Of a stretch of DNA of 34,049 nucleotides, positions 24,391 through 32,675 are shown one piece after another. Within the stretch, counting starts at the first letter, position 1, and every line of letters begins with the position of its first letter. The notes under the pieces are model-generated. The model was not told the origin of the DNA, ran no database searches, and was given only the letters and a program-made list of their open reading frames with translations. The DNA comes from Candidatus Coatesiibacteriota bacterium (GTDB lineage Bacteria > RBG-13-66-14 > B26-G2 > WVWN01 > G020348885), in assembly GCA_020348885.1 (NCBI GenBank), contig CP070755.1, positions 1,340,040-1,374,088 on the forward strand. Direction: 5' to 3'. The translations under genes were made by a program, and so were the position numbers.

Positions 24391-24556
24391 TCGGAAATAA
24401 CGTCGAACGCGACTAGGAGGGCATTACCCGTCGGGCGCGATTGTCACCCCCGTACTTACGCTTATGGCGACCGGAAACTCAATATAAAAGGCAGAGAATT
24501 CGAATGGGGAAATGGTACGGCTTACCCTCCCGGGTCGTGGACCTTCCTAGCTTTCC
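24391..24556. other. Intergenic stretch without identified features
   Basis: Together with the 6S RNA unit this makes a 478-base gap between rarA and the flavin reductase gene. In this part I see no gene on either strand with coding character, no tRNA and no clear terminator for the upstream gene; only a weak ACCC-GGGA-GGGT hairpin (about 24525-24540). Confidence 0.5.
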
Positions 24557-25096
24557 CTACAACTCGAAGTTAGCGTAACCGTCCGAGCCCAGCGACAGCA
24601 TCTTCCGGTAGTGAACCGTATATATGTGGTGTTCCTTTCCGGGCGTAGCGTGCTGCGCGAGGACGTCGGCGATATATATCGTGTGGTCGCCGGCCTCGAC
24701 CGAGTTCACGACCCGGCACTCGAACGCCACCGTACACCCGCTGATGAGCGGCGGTTTCACTTCCTTCGACGGAACGGCTTCAAAACCCGTCTCCTCGAAT
24801 TTATCCACGTCCCGCCCCGACATCTTACCGCAGAGCCACGCGCCTTCCGCCTGGTCCTCGGCGGGGAAGCAAAGCGTGAACTCGCCCAGGTGCTCCAGGC
24901 AGTCGTGGGAGTGGCGCGGCGGCGCTACGGCAATAGTCAGCATAGGTGGGTCCCAGGAACAGAACGACCACCAGCCCAACCCGATTATGTTGGGCTTCCC
25001 GTCGGGCGAGAGCGTTACGCCCAGCGCGTACGCGTACGGCGACGCAAGGGTTATCGCGTCGTTCCAATCGAGTTCTTTCATTTGAGCTTCAACCAT
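24557..25096 (-). CDS. Flavin reductase-like (FMN-binding split-barrel) protein
   Basis: The 179-residue protein matches the flavin reductase-like domain. It has the N-terminal SPYAYALGVTLSPDGKPN and IGLGWWSFCSWDPPMLTIAV, in which the family binds FMN, then EFTLCFPAEDQ, KFEETGFEAVPS, and the C-terminal GDHTIYIADVLAQH and YRKMLSLG. The family includes FMN reductases and proteins of unknown activity. It is the third gene after the two saccharopine-pathway genes (27-base gap), but there is no obvious need for a flavin enzyme in that pathway, so its task is open. An in-frame ATG five codons in (25081) is an alternative start; neither has a good ribosome site. Confidence 0.9.
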   Translation of the reverse strand: MVEAQMKELDWNDAITLASPYAYALGVTLSPDGKPNIIGLGWWSFCSWDPPMLTIAVAPPRHSHDCLEHLGEFTLCFPAEDQAEGAWLCGKMSGRDVDKFEETGFEAVPSKEVKPPLISGCTVAFECRVVNSVEAGDHTIYIADVLAQHATPGKEHHIYTVHYRKMLSLGSDGYANFEL

Positions 25097-25123
25097 TGGA
25101 TGTGTCTTTCGGTTAATACGCGT

Positions 25124-26434
25124 TTATGAATCCTCTTCCCTCTCCATGCACTTGATACCTAATTTCGTCAACTCCGTAAGAATCGGTTCGTATATGTCGG
25201 CGCTTACCGGAACCGAGACACCCGGCCGCGTGATAACGCCCTCCAGTATCATCCGGGCGCCTATGGCCGCCGGCAGGCTGACGGTCCGGGCCATCGCCGA
25301 GTCGCCGTCGGGGATGCCGTAGTCGATGAGGGTGGACGTTATCCTTTTCTTGCCGTCGGGGCGTTCGGCGATGAATTCGTGGGTCAGGACTATCATATCC
25401 CGCTCGCCCGGCCTGTACGGCATCTTCTCGTTCATCAACGCGGCGAGAACCTCCAGCGAACTACCTTTCTCGACGCGAACCGGCTCGTCCGAGAACAACC
25501 CGAGCCACTCGAGGCGCCCCATTATCGCGTCGTCTGCGGCAATGCCGAGCTTCGCGGCCGCGTCGGCCTTCAACTCGCCCGTGCCGCCGACGTACGAACG
25601 CGTGTAATCCGCCAGAGTCATTCCGGCGAAGTCCCGTTCTTCTTTGTCGAAAAACCCCAAATCCGCGATGGCTTTCAACGTCGGGCACCACCCCACGTTC
25701 CGGTACGTACCCCGGAACATCGTATCGGTTTCGGGAATGCCGTACGTCTCTATGTACGGAACCGAGTCACGGTTCGCATAACCCTCGAACTCACCCAGCC
25801 CCTCAACGGTCAACATCTTATAATGGTCGAAGAGTTCCGCTCCCGGTATCTCGACGATTTCCCCGCCCTCTTTGAAGCGCGCGTCGTTGGTTCCGGCCAG
25901 CATTACCCCTATCGGGCTCCACGAAAACTTGTAGCCGAACGGGTTGTCGTTGGCCTCAGGCGCAGGAAGACCGCCGCAGTACGAACGGAACGCCTTGATT
26001 TGGCCGCGGCGCCCGTGGACCGCGTCTATTATCTTCATCGCGGACATATGGTCTATGCCCGGGTCCAGGCCGATTTCGTTCAAGAGGACCACGCCGGCGT
26101 CCTTCGCCGGTCCGTCCAATGCCCCCATCTCCGGGCTTACGTACGACGTCGAGACGAAGTGCTTCGCGTGCTTAATACAGAGTCCCGCGACTTTTACGTG
26201 GAACGTGTACGGTACCAGGCTTATCACCAGGTCCGATTCGGCTATCAGATGCTCCAGCGCAACGCCGTCCTTGACGTTCAGCTCCAGGGCCGTACCATTA
26301 GGGTGGTCGCCGACGAGCGCCTCGGCCTTGCTCACGGTCCGGCTCGCGACCGTCAGCTCGAAGCCCTTATCGAGTAAATAATCCACCAGCGGCCTAGTAA
26401 CCAACCCGGCCCCCAGCACGAGTACTTTTTTCAT
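25124..26434 (-). CDS. Saccharopine dehydrogenase (glutamate-forming), LYS9/AASS C-terminal type
   Basis: This 436-residue NAD(P)-dependent enzyme splits saccharopine into aminoadipate semialdehyde and glutamate. It starts with a Rossmann dinucleotide site (VLVLGAGLVTRPLVDYL) and carries ISLVPYTFHVKVA, TSYVSPEM, NEIGLDPGIDHM, YCGGLPAPEANDNPFGYKF followed by SWSP, and EGYANRDSVPY. The sequence closely follows, from memory, the SDH half of animal and plant bifunctional aminoadipate semialdehyde synthase. Its ATG overlaps the stop of the preceding reductase gene by 4 bases (ATGA), which makes coupling very likely. In that pair the direction may be lysine breakdown. No aminoadipate semialdehyde dehydrogenase is in the window to complete the route. 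Confidence 0.93.
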   Translation of the reverse strand: MKKVLVLGAGLVTRPLVDYLLDKGFELTVASRTVSKAEALVGDHPNGTALELNVKDGVALEHLIAESDLVISLVPYTFHVKVAGLCIKHAKHFVSTSYVSPEMGALDGPAKDAGVVLLNEIGLDPGIDHMSAMKIIDAVHGRRGQIKAFRSYCGGLPAPEANDNPFGYKFSWSPIGVMLAGTNDARFKEGGEIVEIPGAELFDHYKMLTVEGLGEFEGYANRDSVPYIETYGIPETDTMFRGTYRNVGWCPTLKAIADLGFFDKEERDFAGMTLADYTRSYVGGTGELKADAAAKLGIAADDAIMGRLEWLGLFSDEPVRVEKGSSLEVLAALMNEKMPYRPGERDMIVLTHEFIAERPDGKKRITSTLIDYGIPDGDSAMARTVSLPAAIGARMILEGVITRPGVSVPVSADIYEPILTELTKLGIKCMEREEDS

Positions 26435-27795
26435 TCGGATTTCCTCCGTTTTATGTCTTCGCGTTCGTCTATTTCCTCCAGCACGTCGATTAAATACTCA
26501 AACTTCTCGGTTAACGCCCCCCGATGAGCCAGTACTGCCCGTTTTATCGGCGGCGGCAACTCAAGCTCGCTGAAGGGGACGTTATAATCGGCCCGCGCTA
26601 TCGCCGGAACGTAAGGCTCCAACATAGCGCCGAAATGTTCGGACGCCTCGCGGGGTATCTCGGCCGGCAACGTATCCACGGCGAGGATAACCGGCCCCTC
26701 ACCTTCGAAGCCGTCGGCCGTTTCCCCGGTCATCGGATTATAGACGAATACGGGGTCGCCCGGCGTAGTTATTTTAACGGTCGCCTCGACGGCGCCTTCG
26801 ACGTCGCAACTAATGTCGCCGACCACTTTAAGCCGAGTCTTGGCCGGGAAGTTTTCTTCCAGATACTCCTTCGTCACCAACCGCGGGTACCGGGCGTCCC
26901 AGTAAACGCAGTTTACGAGTATGTTGAGGTGGGGTAGGTACTTTTCGAAATCGGGTTCGTATTTTTCCGGGTGGTCGTAGTAGTCCTGGAGTTCGAACTC
27001 GTCGCCGACGACCGCAGGCCGGACCATGTGCCGTTCTTCGAAAACGACTTTGTAAACGGTTTTGCCGGGGTAGTCGGTTCTACTCATCAGCTCGCCGAGG
27101 TCGTCCGGCGCGACGGGCGTAACGGGAAGGTAGTCAAGCACTTCCTGCGCGCCCCGGGACACGTTCCCGTAACCGGCGAAACCTATTACGAGCGGGCGCA
27201 ACCGTTCCGGCAGGCGCTCCGTTTTTATTCTTCCGCCGACCGTCTTGACGGCGGTTTTAATCTCGTCCAGATTATCGTAATCGCACGCGGGTTTTATCTC
27301 GCCGAAGGGGTTCTCGACGCCCTCCCACTCCAGGCGCCGCCCGAAAGCCCATAGCGTATCAACCATCCCGGCGAGGCCTGCGTGGCGCCCAAAGAAAATA
27401 ATCCGGCGCCCCTTGTCGTCGGTAACCAGTTCGTAATCTATAACCGTACAGCCGTAGTCAAGGAGCCGCCGCAACATGGGCATATTGTAAGCTTGCCCTT
27501 TGATGACGTGGGCGAAGAACATGTAGGTTTGCCCGGGTTGTATGAAATCGACGGGTAGCTCTTTGACGGCGAAGACCGCGTCGCAATCCTTTAAATCTTC
27601 CCGCACGGTCGCGCCGGCGGACTCGTATTCTCCGGCGGTATATACGCGAATCTCCGACGGCTGGACGACCACTTCCACGTCGAAGTCCTCGATAAGGTCC
27701 CTCACGTGTTCAGGCGTCAGAGGGACGCGCCGCTCCCAGACGTTCTTATCCTCTCGCCTGATGCCTATTATCGGTTTCATCCTTCGAGGCGGCAT
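26431..27795 (-). CDS. Lysine-ketoglutarate reductase (saccharopine-forming), AASS N-terminal type
   Basis: The 454-residue protein has the alanine dehydrogenase/transhydrogenase-like N-terminal fold with IGIRREDKNVWERRVPLTPEH (about 8-28), AVKELPVD, YMFFAHVIKGQAYNMPML, VIDYELVTDDKGRRIIFFG and HAGLAGMVDTLWAFG. The central segment VIGFAGYGNVSRGAQEVLDYLP is the dinucleotide site. These match, from memory, the LKR half of eukaryotic LKR/SDH better than the yeast-type LYS1. The enzyme would condense lysine and 2-oxoglutarate to saccharopine. Together with the overlapping downstream gene it reconstitutes the fused eukaryotic enzyme as two chains. The start has no good ribosome site; an ATG at 27780 is an alternative. 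The YebC-family gene ends 125 bases upstream. Confidence 0.88.
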   Translation of the reverse strand: MPPRRMKPIIGIRREDKNVWERRVPLTPEHVRDLIEDFDVEVVVQPSEIRVYTAGEYESAGATVREDLKDCDAVFAVKELPVDFIQPGQTYMFFAHVIKGQAYNMPMLRRLLDYGCTVIDYELVTDDKGRRIIFFGRHAGLAGMVDTLWAFGRRLEWEGVENPFGEIKPACDYDNLDEIKTAVKTVGGRIKTERLPERLRPLVIGFAGYGNVSRGAQEVLDYLPVTPVAPDDLGELMSRTDYPGKTVYKVVFEERHMVRPAVVGDEFELQDYYDHPEKYEPDFEKYLPHLNILVNCVYWDARYPRLVTKEYLEENFPAKTRLKVVGDISCDVEGAVEATVKITTPGDPVFVYNPMTGETADGFEGEGPVILAVDTLPAEIPREASEHFGAMLEPYVPAIARADYNVPFSELELPPPIKRAVLAHRGALTEKFEYLIDVLEEIDEREDIKRRKSE

Positions 27796-27920
27796 TGAAA
27801 GGATTTACGGCCACCCGGCCGACGGGCGCGTATTATGCGAACGGAGGGAGCGGTTTTCAAGGGGAAATCGCGCAGTAACCGGCGGGCGAACGCAATAACG
27901 TAGCACCCGTAATTCTAACT

Positions 27921-28676
27921 TTACGTAGTCGCGGCCAGCTCCTCGATTACATCCGGTTGTATGTCGAAGTTGGCAAAGACTTTCTGGACGTCCTCGTGGT
28001 CTTCTAGTTCGTCCAATAAGAAAAAGAGTTTTCTCGCGTCGTCGCCAGCGACTTCCACCGAGCTTTTCGCAATCAGCGACACCTCGGAAAGCGTCGGCGT
28101 AATCCCCCTCCGCTCCAGCTCATCGGTAACAGAACTCAGCGACTCGACTGGGGTGTAAACTTCGTACGCGTCGCCGCCGACCTTTATATCGTCCGCGCCG
28201 GCGTCCACGACGATGTCGAACAACGCATCCTCCTCGATGACTTCTTTTTCGATTATTATTAGACCCCGGCGGTCGAACATCCACATAACAGAACCGACCT
28301 CGCCAAGGCGCCCGGCGCGCTTTTCCAAGATATGGCGAAGCTCCGGCGTCGTCCGGTTCTTATTGTCGGTCATTGCTTCGATACATATCGCAACGCCGCC
28401 GGGGCCGTAGGCTTCGTAAACGGCTTCTTCGTAATGCACGCCCTCGATATCGCCGGTACCCTTCTTTATCGCCCGTTCTATATTTTCCTGGGGCATATTG
28501 GCGGCCTTCGCTTGCTGCACCGCTAATCTGAGCCGGGGGTTTGTGTTCGGGTCGCCGCCGCCCAACCGGGCGGCTATGGTAATCTCCTTCGCGATTTTCC
28601 CGAAGACCTGTCCCCGTTTGGCGTCCTCTTTCGCCTTCTTGCGTTTTATCTGAGCCCACTTCGAATGACCTGCCAT
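27921..28676 (-). CDS. yebC: YebC/PmpR/TACO1-family protein
   Basis: The 251-residue protein starts at 28676 with MAGHSKWAQIKRKKAKEDAKRG, the family's hallmark, and has GGDPNTNPRLRLAVQQAKA.NMP, IERAIKKGTGD, EEAVYEAYGPGG, TDNKNRTTPELRHI and LGEVGSVMWMFDRRG. A longer in-frame reading to 28745 is rejected because GGAGGTG sits just before the ATG at 28676. Bacterial members have been described as transcription regulators and, more recently as I recall, as factors that help ribosomes through proline-rich stretches. It is transcribed away from mreB, with 188 bases between the two start codons. Confidence 0.95.
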   Translation of the reverse strand: MAGHSKWAQIKRKKAKEDAKRGQVFGKIAKEITIAARLGGGDPNTNPRLRLAVQQAKAANMPQENIERAIKKGTGDIEGVHYEEAVYEAYGPGGVAICIEAMTDNKNRTTPELRHILEKRAGRLGEVGSVMWMFDRRGLIIIEKEVIEEDALFDIVVDAGADDIKVGGDAYEVYTPVESLSSVTDELERRGITPTLSEVSLIAKSSVEVAGDDARKLFFLLDELEDHEDVQKVFANFDIQPDVIEELAATT

Positions 28677-28795
28677 ATACCACCTCCGCGAACGGCGAAC
28701 CTCCCCGGTTAAAAAATATATCACGGTTGCCCCGGCGTCAAGCATTAACGTTCATCTTTCGCCGAAAAAAACGTAAATGGTTGCCGAATAAAGAC

Positions 28796-28824
28796 TTGCC
28801 GCCGGAATACGCTTATGATAACAT
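28796..28824 (+). promoter_or_regulatory. Possible promoter of mreB
   Basis: TTGCCG (28796-28801), 17 bases, then TAACAT (28819-28824), about 40 bases upstream of the mreB start. An overlapping TATGAT (28814-28819) could be the -10 instead. Both are weak matches. Confidence 0.35.
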
Positions 28825-28867
28825 CCGAGAACTGAGTGATTATTCTAGAAAGGCGTAAAAGGAATTG

Positions 28868-29899
28868 TTGCGGAAGCTGAAGTTCCTGCCGAGGGTCGCG
28901 CCCGATATGGCAATAGACCTGGGAACCGCCAACACGCTGGTTTACGTGCGGGGCCAAGGCAGAGTGTTGAACGAACCGTCCGACGTAGCGGTTCGGAATA
29001 ACGACCGCGAGTTAATCGCGGTAGGCGCGTCGGCGAAGGAAATGCTCGGGAAAACGCCCGGGACTATCGAAACGGTCCGGCCGATGAAGGACGGCGTAAT
29101 CGCCGACTTCGGATACGCCGAAGAGATGATAAAGTACTTCATCCGAGCGGCCCGCGGCCGACGCGGTTTCTTCAAACCCAGGGTCGCGATCTGTGTCCCA
29201 ACGGGCATAACCGACGTGGAGAAACGCGCCGTCCGCGACTCGGCAGCCCACGCCGGCGCGCGCGAAGTGATACTGGTCGAAGAGCCGGTAGCCGCGGCTA
29301 TAGGCGTCGGGCTCCCCATCAACGACCCGGTCGGTAACATGGTCGTGGACGTGGGCGGCGGTACCACCGAAGTCGCCGTGCTGTCTTATGGCGGTATAGT
29401 TACGAAGACGTCGATCCGTATCGGCGGCGACGAAGTGGACGAAGCGATAGACAACTACCTTAAAAAGGCTTACAATTTAATAGTCGGAGAATTAACCGCC
29501 GAAACGATAAAGATGGAAATATGTTCGGCCTTCCCCCTAGACGAAGAACAGACTATGACTATTAAAGGTCGGGACATAGTCGTTGGTATCCCGAAAACCT
29601 TGAAAGTTACTTCCAAGGAAATGCGCGAAGCCATCCGCGAACCGGTCTCAACAATTATCGGAGCGGTCATAAGCACTCTCGAACGGACGCCGCCGGAGCT
29701 GGCCGCCGACATCATAGAAAACGGCGTAATAATGGCCGGCGGAGGGTCGTTACTAAAAGGTCTAGATCAGGCGTTTTCAAAAGCCACCAACCTATCGTTC
29801 CGGGTAGCGGAAAACGCCATGACCTGTATAGTGCTGGGGACCGGCAAGATATTGGAAGAACCGGAACAGTTCGCGAACGTCATATTACCGAGTAACTAA
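28868..29899 (+). CDS. mreB: Rod shape-determining protein MreB
   Basis: The 343-residue actin-like protein polymerises under the membrane and guides cell-wall synthesis. It has phosphate-1 AIDLGTANTLVYV, RPMKDGVIADF, VAICVPTGITDVEKRAV, EEPVAAAIGVGLP, phosphate-2 VVDVGGGTTEVAVLSYGGIV and the adenosine site NGVIMAGGGSLLKGLD. Length is typical. The start is one of two consecutive TTG codons (28865 or 28868); I prefer the second, since AAAGG ends 5 bases before it. mreC and mreD are not downstream: the gene ends in a hairpin and then a convergent acetyltransferase. Its presence implies a rod-shaped or elongated cell. Confidence 0.96.
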   Translation: MRKLKFLPRVAPDMAIDLGTANTLVYVRGQGRVLNEPSDVAVRNNDRELIAVGASAKEMLGKTPGTIETVRPMKDGVIADFGYAEEMIKYFIRAARGRRGFFKPRVAICVPTGITDVEKRAVRDSAAHAGAREVILVEEPVAAAIGVGLPINDPVGNMVVDVGGGTTEVAVLSYGGIVTKTSIRIGGDEVDEAIDNYLKKAYNLIVGELTAETIKMEICSAFPLDEEQTMTIKGRDIVVGIPKTLKVTSKEMREAIREPVSTIIGAVISTLERTPPELAADIIENGVIMAGGGSLLKGLDQAFSKATNLSFRVAENAMTCIVLGTGKILEEPEQFANVILPSN

Positions 29900-29936
29900 C
29901 CGCCGTTTGATACTGTTTCCTGACGTATAAAATAAC

Positions 29937-29968
29937 GGACGCGGCTTTTCTGCCGCGTCCGGCGTTTA
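29937..29968. terminator. Terminator hairpin between mreB and the GNAT gene
   Basis: A perfect 9-base-pair stem (GGACGCGGC 29937-29945, GCCGCGTCC 29952-29960) with a TTTTCT loop lies between two convergent genes. T-rich bases follow on both strands, though neither run is perfect. Confidence 0.65.
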
Positions 29969-29993
29969 TATACAGGGAACCGCCTCAGAGGTT

Positions 29994-31154
29994 TTATTCC
30001 TGCGGATTTATCTCCGCCAACCGTAAATCGTAAAGCCGGTATGTCTTATACCTTTCGCCGCCCAACATTTCCATAGTCCGGTTCATAACGTCGTTCGTTT
30101 CGAGAACCCAGCCCGTTTCGCACCGGTCGTAACCCTTACGGTCACCCTCTTCTATCGTTTTCAAATAGAATAGAGAATCAAAACCCTTCCCGCGATATTC
30201 TTCGAGGACACCCATAGCCACTACGCGAAGCGTTTTTATTCTCTTCTTACCGAGAAGCCAGACGAGCCAACCGAAGGGAAACATCCGGCCGTTCATACGC
30301 CGAAGGGTTTCGCACACGTCCGGTAGCGAAAGCGAAAACCCTATCGGTTCGCCGTCTTTCTCGGCGAAAAAAACGATGTTCGGGTCGGCTATCTGCTTCA
30401 AACCCCTCGCCATATGATCGAACTCGGCGTCGGTCATCGGTACGAAGCCCCAGTTCTTTTCCCATATCCGGTTGTATAGTTTTTTTACCTTGGCGATTTC
30501 GCCGTCCATGTCCTTCATATTCACCTTACGCAACTTAATCCCGTAACGTTTTGGAACGAGTTCGGCCACTCTTACCAATTTCTCCGGAATCCCATCATAC
30601 GTATAATCGTAAGTTTCGCGTTTAATCTCGTACGCGTAGAGGTCCATCGCCTTCCGAAAACCGAACCGTTCTATAAAGTCAACGTAATACTCCGGATTAT
30701 AAGTCATAAAAATGACCGGCGGCATTTCGAAACCTTCGACCAACAGCCCCACTTCCTCGTTCGTGGAAAAATTCGCCGGCCCCCGGAGCGTATCCATCCC
30801 GCGCGCTTGCACCCAATCGCGCGCCGTAGCGAGCAAAACCTCGGCCGCTCCATAATCTTCTATAACCTCGAAAAAACCGAAGAACCCTGTATTCTCGGCG
30901 TGGAACTCGTTATGACGGTAGTTAATTATCCCAGCGACCGTACCTATCACCTCCGAACCTCGTTTCGCGAGGAAGAGTTCCACTTCCGCGTGCTCGTAAA
31001 ACGGGTTTTTCTTTGGGTCGAAAAAGGCCTTCCGTTCGAAGATTAATGGCGGTACCCAGTTCGGATCGTTTTTATAAACCCTCCACGGGAATTTAATAAA
31101 CTCCCTCAACTCACGTTTCGACTTAACGGGTACGACGACAATGGATTCAGCCAT
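29994..31154 (-). CDS. GNAT-family N-acetyltransferase-like protein
   Basis: The 386-residue protein starts at the ATG at 31154, 5 bases after GGGAG; nine extra codons upstream to 31181 are unlikely. The N-terminal part has KFPWRVYKNDPNWVPPL, typical of a group of long GNAT-like proteins of unknown substrate. The segment VLEEYRGKGFDSLFYL near residue 325 fits the acetyl-CoA-binding loop, followed by GWVLETNDVMNRTMEMLG. RGPANFSTNEEVGLLVEGFE is also characteristic. The substrate cannot be inferred. The gene stands alone between a terminator hairpin (from the lipoprotein gene upstream) and the mreB terminator. Its codon usage looks like the rest of the window. Confidence 0.85.
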   Translation of the reverse strand: MAESIVVVPVKSKRELREFIKFPWRVYKNDPNWVPPLIFERKAFFDPKKNPFYEHAEVELFLAKRGSEVIGTVAGIINYRHNEFHAENTGFFGFFEVIEDYGAAEVLLATARDWVQARGMDTLRGPANFSTNEEVGLLVEGFEMPPVIFMTYNPEYYVDFIERFGFRKAMDLYAYEIKRETYDYTYDGIPEKLVRVAELVPKRYGIKLRKVNMKDMDGEIAKVKKLYNRIWEKNWGFVPMTDAEFDHMARGLKQIADPNIVFFAEKDGEPIGFSLSLPDVCETLRRMNGRMFPFGWLVWLLGKKRIKTLRVVAMGVLEEYRGKGFDSLFYLKTIEEGDRKGYDRCETGWVLETNDVMNRTMEMLGGERYKTYRLYDLRLAEINPQE

Positions 31155-31211
31155 AGTATCTCCCGAGTGGGCCGCCGGCACTTCCCTTTAATGCCCCTTT
31201 TGTTTAACCTA

Positions 31212-31240
31212 CTTGTAAGCTATCTCAGCTTTTATTTCAA
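31212..31240 (-). promoter_or_regulatory. Possible promoter of the GNAT gene
   Basis: On the minus strand TTGAAA (31235-31240), 17 bases, then TACAAG (31212-31217), immediately downstream of the terminator of the preceding gene and about 58 bases before the GNAT start. Confidence 0.4.
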
Positions 31241-31243
31241 TAG

Positions 31244-31266
31244 AAAAACCCGGTCGGGGGACCGGG
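31244..31266 (-). terminator. Intrinsic terminator of the discoidin-like lipoprotein gene
   Basis: On the minus strand a 7-base-pair stem CCCGGTC/GACCGGG (31249-31266) with a CCCC loop is followed by five T residues (31244-31248). It lies 40 bases after the stop codon at 31307. Confidence 0.8.
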
Positions 31267-31306
31267 TGGTTAGTTCCGGATACCAACGGTTATACGCTTA
31301 CCCGCG

Positions 31307-32575
31307 TCAGTACACCTGGACTTCGTTTATAACGCAATAAACTCCCGCGTCGTCCGGCGCGGGGCCGACCGTGAGGACAATCCATTCTACGGGTTCAATG
31401 CTACGCCTTTCGCCGACGGCTACGGGGGAAGTACCGTCGAAAGCCAATTCCACGGCCGTACCGTCGCTTAATTCGGCGGTAACCACCGCCGGCCTGCCAT
31501 GGTTCACCCGACCGCCCCTCCCGGTCGCCGGGTCACTGTATATCTTCAAACCGCGGACCGGCCGCGGCCGCGCGAAATCTATTTTCACGGTACGGTCTAT
31601 CAAACTACCGTCGGTCTCGACAATCCACGCGGTCCCTAAATCACCGTCCATTACGTTACCGGGAGCATTATCGCCAGCTGAAGGCCCGCCGTCCGCGGGT
31701 TCCGGCTCCGCGACGGAATAGACAGGTACGCTGCCCCGGGCTTTTAAATCTAGTATGCGGGTATTAAACAACGGTTCGGGACTTACCGCGTCGACTGGCG
31801 TTTCAATCTCCTCACCGTCCGCTTCAGTAAACCGGATTTCGTCAGAGGTTTTCTCGCCAATAATAGCAAAAGCCCGATCATTCTCTATGTAGTACTCGTC
31901 GAACCTTACACCGTTTATTACCGACAACGTCTCATTCCCCTCTTCGGAGAAGTAATAAATGTCGGATTCGTACTTGCCCGTATCGACCACGGCATACGCG
32001 GAATCCTGTTCGGGCGCCGGGAACAAGGACACATTGTACCCGGGTAGCGGTGGCGACATCGCGACGGGTTCCGCGTCCGGTAGCCCGTACGCCATTAACC
32101 TTACTTGGTTCTCGCCGTAGTAAACGTAAGAGAATACAAGTCCGCCGTCGGCGTTGACGAAGTACGGTTTCATAAGCTCTTTATCGAACTCGCCGTAGTC
32201 CTCAGGCGCGGCGCCAAGATTAAAGGTGGTCACGCGCTTTACCTCGATTCGACCGCCCGACTCGACGGCGAAGTAAACGTAATCGGGGTTAGCCGCGAGC
32301 GGAAAAACTTTCTCGCCGACGCTTGGTTCATATATTACCCTTTCGATCCCGTGTTCGACGACCGTTATCTTCCCGGTCGGGCTTTCGGCGAAAACTACTT
32401 CGGGCCCGTTATAATATAGAACGCCGTCTTCAGCGAAAATTATACGTTCTTGCCGTTCCGGCTCTGCCAGTGTTTCTGGGTTCGGCTGTTTACCGCCGCC
32501 GCAACCATAATAAGCGATAAACGTTACGGAACACAACAACACTGATATAAAGTAGGCTTTTCGTTTAGTCCGCAA
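31307..32575 (-). CDS. Lipoprotein with beta-propeller-like body and discoidin-like C-terminal domain
   Basis: The 422-residue protein begins at a TTG (32575) with AAAGGG 8 bases upstream. The signal ends in a lipobox (YYGCGG), giving a lipid-anchored mature protein. Residues about 45-280 are beta-rich with irregular repeats of the type YVYFAVESGGRIEVKRV and GGLVFSYVYYGENQVRLMAY, like a propeller. The last 140 residues look like a discoidin/F5/8-type C domain: NAPGNVMDGDLGTAWIVE, KIDFARPRPVRGLKIYSD, ending in VINEVQVY. That fold commonly binds glycans. No enzyme motif is visible. It has its own terminator. PhzF lies upstream, 100 bases away. A cell-surface role is inferred from anchor and domain. 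Confidence 0.82.
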   Translation of the reverse strand: MRTKRKAYFISVLLCSVTFIAYYGCGGGKQPNPETLAEPERQERIIFAEDGVLYYNGPEVVFAESPTGKITVVEHGIERVIYEPSVGEKVFPLAANPDYVYFAVESGGRIEVKRVTTFNLGAAPEDYGEFDKELMKPYFVNADGGLVFSYVYYGENQVRLMAYGLPDAEPVAMSPPLPGYNVSLFPAPEQDSAYAVVDTGKYESDIYYFSEEGNETLSVINGVRFDEYYIENDRAFAIIGEKTSDEIRFTEADGEEIETPVDAVSPEPLFNTRILDLKARGSVPVYSVAEPEPADGGPSAGDNAPGNVMDGDLGTAWIVETDGSLIDRTVKIDFARPRPVRGLKIYSDPATGRGGRVNHGRPAVVTAELSDGTAVELAFDGTSPVAVGERRSIEPVEWIVLTVGPAPDDAGVYCVINEVQVY

Positions 32576-32675
32576 AAGAACGCCCTTTTGCCAAGTAACC
32601 TTTTCGACTGTTTTATAGCATACTGATCGCTAAAAGTCCAGCGAATAACGGCCGAAAACCGCTTCGGCTCCGCTA

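Noticed and set aside
24301-24573. 90-residue plus-strand reading frame in the gap after rarA
   Set aside because: It overlaps the 6S RNA promoter and the end of the flavin reductase gene, and lacks a start signal and coding-like composition.
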